DNA from: Bradyrhizobiaceae bacterium
Lineage (GTDB): Bacteria > Pseudomonadota > Alphaproteobacteria > Rhizobiales > Xanthobacteraceae
Assembly: GCA_016793685.1 (NCBI GenBank)
Contig: JAEULX010000085.1
Coordinates: 1 to 7,769 of the forward strand
Reading direction: 5' to 3'
Length of the DNA: 7,769 bases
In this document: in pieces, positions 6,029 to 7,769 of the stretch
Layout of the letters: every line of letters begins with the position of its first letter
Numbering within the stretch: position 1 is the stretch's first letter
Translations under genes and position numbers: made by a program
The notes under the pieces: generated by a model
The model's database searches: none
Seen by the model: only the letters and a program-made list of their open reading frames with translations
What the model was told of the DNA's origin: nothing

Positions 6029-6985
6029 ATGCGCACCTATCTCGATTTTGAAAAGCCGGTTGCCGAACTCGAAGCCAAGGTCGAGGAGCTGCGCGCGCTC
6101 GAACAGTCGGCCGGCAGCGTGGAGATCGGCGAAGAGATCACGCGCATCGAAGGCAAGGCGGCCGACGCGTTGCGCGAGCTCTACGCGCATCTTGCGCCGT
6201 GGCAGAAGGCGCAGGTCGCGCGCCATCCGCAGCGGCCGCATTGCGTCGACTATGTCGCCGGCCTCATTGCCGATTTCACGCCGCTCGCCGGCGACCGGAA
6301 ATTCGGCGAGGACGAGGCGATCATCGGCGGCCTCGGCCGGTTCCGCGGCGAGAGCGTTTGCGTCATCGGCCAGGAGCGCGGGGCCGATACCGAAGGCCGG
6401 CTCCGGCACAATTTCGGCATGGCGCGGCCGGAGGGCTACCGCAAGGCGGTGCGGCTGATGGAGATGGCCGACCATTTCGAATTGCCGGTGATCGCGTTCG
6501 TCGACACGGCGGGCGCCTATCCCGGCATCGGCGCGGAGGAGCGCGGCCAGGCGGAGGCGATCGCGCGGTCCACTGAGACGTGCCTTGCCCTCAGCGTTCC
6601 CAATATTGCGGCGATCATCGGCGAGGGCGGCTCGGGGGGCGCGATCGCGCTGGCCACGGCGAGCCGCATCGTCATGCTCGAACACGCGATCTACAGCGTC
6701 ATTTCGCCCGAGGGGGCGGCCTCGATCCTGTGGCGTGACACCGGCAAGGCGCAGGAGGCGGCCCAGAACATGAAGATCACGGCCGATGATCTGCTGCGCT
6801 TCGGGGTGATCGATTCGATCGTGCGCGAGCCGGTCGGGGGCGCGCATCGCGACCCGGAGGCGACGATCCAGGCGACGGGCGACGCGCTCGCGGCGGCGCT
6901 GGAGGAATTGCGGCAGTTCGACCGCGAGACGGTGCGGCGCATGCGGCAGGACAAATTTCTCGCCATCGGCCGGACGCTCGTCTAG
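6029..6985 (+). CDS. accA: Acetyl-CoA carboxylase carboxyltransferase subunit alpha
   Basis: Alpha subunit of the heteromeric carboxyltransferase (AccA2AccD2) that transfers CO2 from carboxybiotin on AccB to acetyl-CoA, giving malonyl-CoA for fatty-acid synthesis; cytoplasmic. The 318 residues match the family length of about 319. Seen in order: the N-terminal helical segment MRTYLDFEKPVAELEAKVEEL (conserved in alphaproteobacterial AccA); the carboxyltransferase core from about 80, with RNFGMARPEGYRKA-type substrate loop at 126-140; DTAGAYPG (159-166); and the glycine-rich GEGGSGGAIAL (198-208) that forms the oxyanion site. ATG 6029 is preferred over the adjoining TTG 6026 because it gives the usual MR-YLDFEKP beginning. 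No Shine-Dalgarno sequence is seen before it; the preceding 20 nt are AT-rich. The accB, accC and accD genes are not in the window. Confidence 0.98.
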   Translation: MRTYLDFEKPVAELEAKVEELRALEQSAGSVEIGEEITRIEGKAADALRELYAHLAPWQKAQVARHPQRPHCVDYVAGLIADFTPLAGDRKFGEDEAIIGGLGRFRGESVCVIGQERGADTEGRLRHNFGMARPEGYRKAVRLMEMADHFELPVIAFVDTAGAYPGIGAEERGQAEAIARSTETCLALSVPNIAAIIGEGGSGGAIALATASRIVMLEHAIYSVISPEGAASILWRDTGKAQEAAQNMKITADDLLRFGVIDSIVREPVGGAHRDPEATIQATGDALAAALEELRQFDRETVRRMRQDKFLAIGRTLV

Positions 6986-7162
6986 GGCGGGCGCAGGCAA
7001 GCGATCCGTGGTTCGGCGGCCGGACGTCGGCAATCGTTACACGATATAAGCTTTCTTAACCATGATCGCGCGCGCGGCGAGGGATTCTACGTAATCCTAG
7101 GGACAATTACTGACGCGTCGCTGCAAATGTCTGTTCTTTTAACAGTTTCTGCAGGTTAACGA

Positions 7163-7189
7163 TTTACCCTGGCCTCGCGTTTACGCTGG
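7163..7189 (+). repeat. Short direct repeat, 17-bp period
   Basis: TTTACCCTGG (7163-7172) and TTTACGCTGG (7180-7189) match in 9 of 10 bases, 17 bp apart. A looser third copy, TTTAAGCCAG (7235-7244), lies farther down. Repeats of this kind upstream of a gene can be binding sites for a dimeric regulator, but no known consensus is recognised. Confidence 0.4.
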
Positions 7190-7241
7190 TTTCCGGGCAG
7201 TCGCCTTGCTTAGACCACATCTTCGGGATACTGGTTTAAGC

Positions 7242-7257
7242 CAGAGTGGGGACTCTG
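7242..7257 (+). promoter_or_regulatory. Leader hairpin just before the ribosome site
   Basis: CAGAGT-GGGG-ACTCTG is a perfect 6-bp stem with a 4-nt loop ending 3 nt before the GGGGGGAG ribosome site. A second small stem, CTGG (7231-7234) with CCAG (7241-7244), uses some of the same bases, so the two are mutually exclusive. Effect on translation is inferred only. Confidence 0.35.
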
Positions 7258-7260
7258 TTT

Positions 7261-7268
7261 GGGGGGAG
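7261..7268 (+). promoter_or_regulatory. Ribosome binding site deciding a TTG start
   Basis: GGGGGGAG, seven bases before TTG 7276, is the only strong purine run near the gene and decides for the TTG over the in-frame ATG at 7309. The TTG start also gives the signal peptide its basic N-terminal region (N-R-H, R9). Confidence 0.6.
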
Positions 7269-7275
7269 TTTTTCC

Positions 7276-7769
7276 TTGAACCGTCATCTCGGTTTTGTCC
7301 GTGCGCTCATGGCGTCGGCAGCGATTGCTGCTGCGGTGGCGCTCACCGGCTGTCAGACTGACGAGATCGCCCACTCAGGTCGCGCAATGCAGCCGATGTC
7401 CGGCGAGACGCGGTCGCTGATCGCCAGCAAGAACATGGCGATCGAGTCGCCGATCCTGGTCCGCATCTTCAAGGAAGAATCCGAGCTGGAAGTCTGGAAG
7501 AAGGATCACTCCGGCCGTTTCGCGCTGCTCAAGACCTATCCGATCTGCCGCTGGTCGGGCGACCTTGGCCCCAAGGTCAAGCAGGGCGATCGTCAGGCGC
7601 CGGAGGGATTCTACACGGTCACTCCCGGCCAGATGAATCCCAACTCGAGTTACTATCTCTCGTTCAATCTCGGCTTCCCCAACGCCTTTGACCGCGCGCA
7701 TGGCCGCAGCGGCGCTTTCCTCATGGTCCACGGCGACTGCTCGTCGGCGGGCTGCTATTCGATGAGCGA
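7276..7769 (+). CDS. YafK/DpaA-like YkuD-domain lipoprotein, 3' end cut by window
   Basis: The first 164 residues of an envelope protein with a YkuD domain of the YafK (COG3034) type. From TTG 7276 it begins with a lipoprotein signal peptide (basic MNRHLGFVR, hydrophobic ASAAIAAAVAL) and lipobox L23-T24-G25-C26. After a short linker come the family blocks: SPILVRIFKEESELEVWKK (71-89), the segment FALLKTYPICRWSGDLGPK (94-112) and EGFYTVTP (121-128). The active-site motif is H152-G-D-C155-S-S-A-G-C160-Y-S-M, with C160 the nucleophile. The family is annotated as L,D-transpeptidase, but E. coli YafK (DpaA/LdtF) instead cuts Braun lipoprotein off peptidoglycan, so the activity could be hydrolytic. 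A lipobox would place it on the outer-membrane inner face. It follows accA after a long regulated-looking gap. No stop occurs before the window end. Confidence 0.9.
   Translation, partial: MNRHLGFVRALMASAAIAAAVALTGCQTDEIAHSGRAMQPMSGETRSLIASKNMAIESPILVRIFKEESELEVWKKDHSGRFALLKTYPICRWSGDLGPKVKQGDRQAPEGFYTVTPGQMNPNSSYYLSFNLGFPNAFDRAHGRSGAFLMVHGDCSSAGCYSMS

Larger units (their letters stand above)
6986..7275 (+). promoter_or_regulatory. Regulatory intergenic region before the YafK-like gene
   Basis: These 290 bp have no credible gene and are richer in A and T than the coding sequence around them. Visible elements are weak stems just after accA (GCCGG-ACG-TCGGC, 7019-7031; ATCGT-TAC-ACGAT, 7033-7045); TTAACCAT at 7056-7063, the 8-mer described as a CtrA half-site in alphaproteobacteria; two further TTAAC words at 7139 and 7156; GANTC sites at 7083-7087 and 7251-7255; a direct-repeat pair at 7163-7189; and a hairpin at 7242-7257. 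No clear sigma-70 promoter stands out. The length and motif content suggest regulated expression of the downstream gene. Confidence 0.4.

Noticed and set aside
5996..7033. Open minus-strand frame of 345 codons opposite accA
   Set aside because: Antisense of a certain accA; Arg/Ala/Asp-rich translation with no motif, typical of shadow frames at high GC.

Overview
The window is a GC-rich, densely coded stretch of chromosome from an alphaproteobacterium, most likely of the order Hyphomicrobiales (Rhizobiales; Bradyrhizobium, Rhodopseudomonas or Xanthobacteraceae-like). The grounds are strong third-position GC bias, with long open antisense frames over most genes, and the gene content: an FzlA-type GST-fold division protein, an alphaproteobacterial PRC-barrel protein, several L,D-transpeptidases and an alphaproteobacterial accA. 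The taxon is inferred from protein character and was not tested by a search. I see no tRNA, rRNA, insertion sequence, CRISPR array, integrase or compositional break, so this reads as core genome.

Layout. (1) 1-789, minus: uppP, undecaprenyl-diphosphatase, cut by the window edge just before its C-terminus. (2) 790-1004: divergent intergenic region. (3) 1005-3729, plus: a tightly overlapping three-gene unit of fzlA (GST-fold FtsZ regulator), queG (epoxyqueuosine reductase) and an atypical SDR/YeeZ-like NAD(P)-binding protein. The junctions are CTGA (fzlA/queG) and ATGA (queG/SDR). (4) 3730-3849: convergent gap with an intrinsic terminator for the minus strand. (5) 3850-4789, minus: a small secreted L,D-transpeptidase followed by a PRC-barrel protein. 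(6) 4790-4906: divergent promoter region. (7) 4907-5872, plus: mepA, a zinc murein endopeptidase. (8) 6029-6985, plus: accA, acetyl-CoA carboxylase carboxyltransferase alpha. (9) 6986-7275: a 290-bp intergenic region, AT-richer than its surroundings, with possible cell-cycle regulatory motifs, direct repeats and a leader hairpin. (10) 7276 to the edge, plus: a YafK/DpaA-like YkuD-domain lipoprotein, cut before its end.

Theme. Five of the nine genes concern the cell envelope or division: UppP recycles the lipid carrier for peptidoglycan, FzlA controls FtsZ-driven constriction, the two YkuD proteins make or cut L,D-linkages to mDAP, and MepA cuts cross-links. AccA supplies malonyl-CoA for membrane lipids. 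The divergent L,D-transpeptidase/mepA pair puts an enzyme that forms 3-3 cross-links beside a family able to cleave them. QueG is the exception, a tRNA-modification enzyme co-transcribed with the division gene.

I did not find a convincing previously undescribed system. The points most worth a second look are the apparent CTG start of queG, imposed by overlap with the conserved FzlA C-terminus; the divergent transpeptidase/endopeptidase pair; and the regulatory-looking leader of the last gene.
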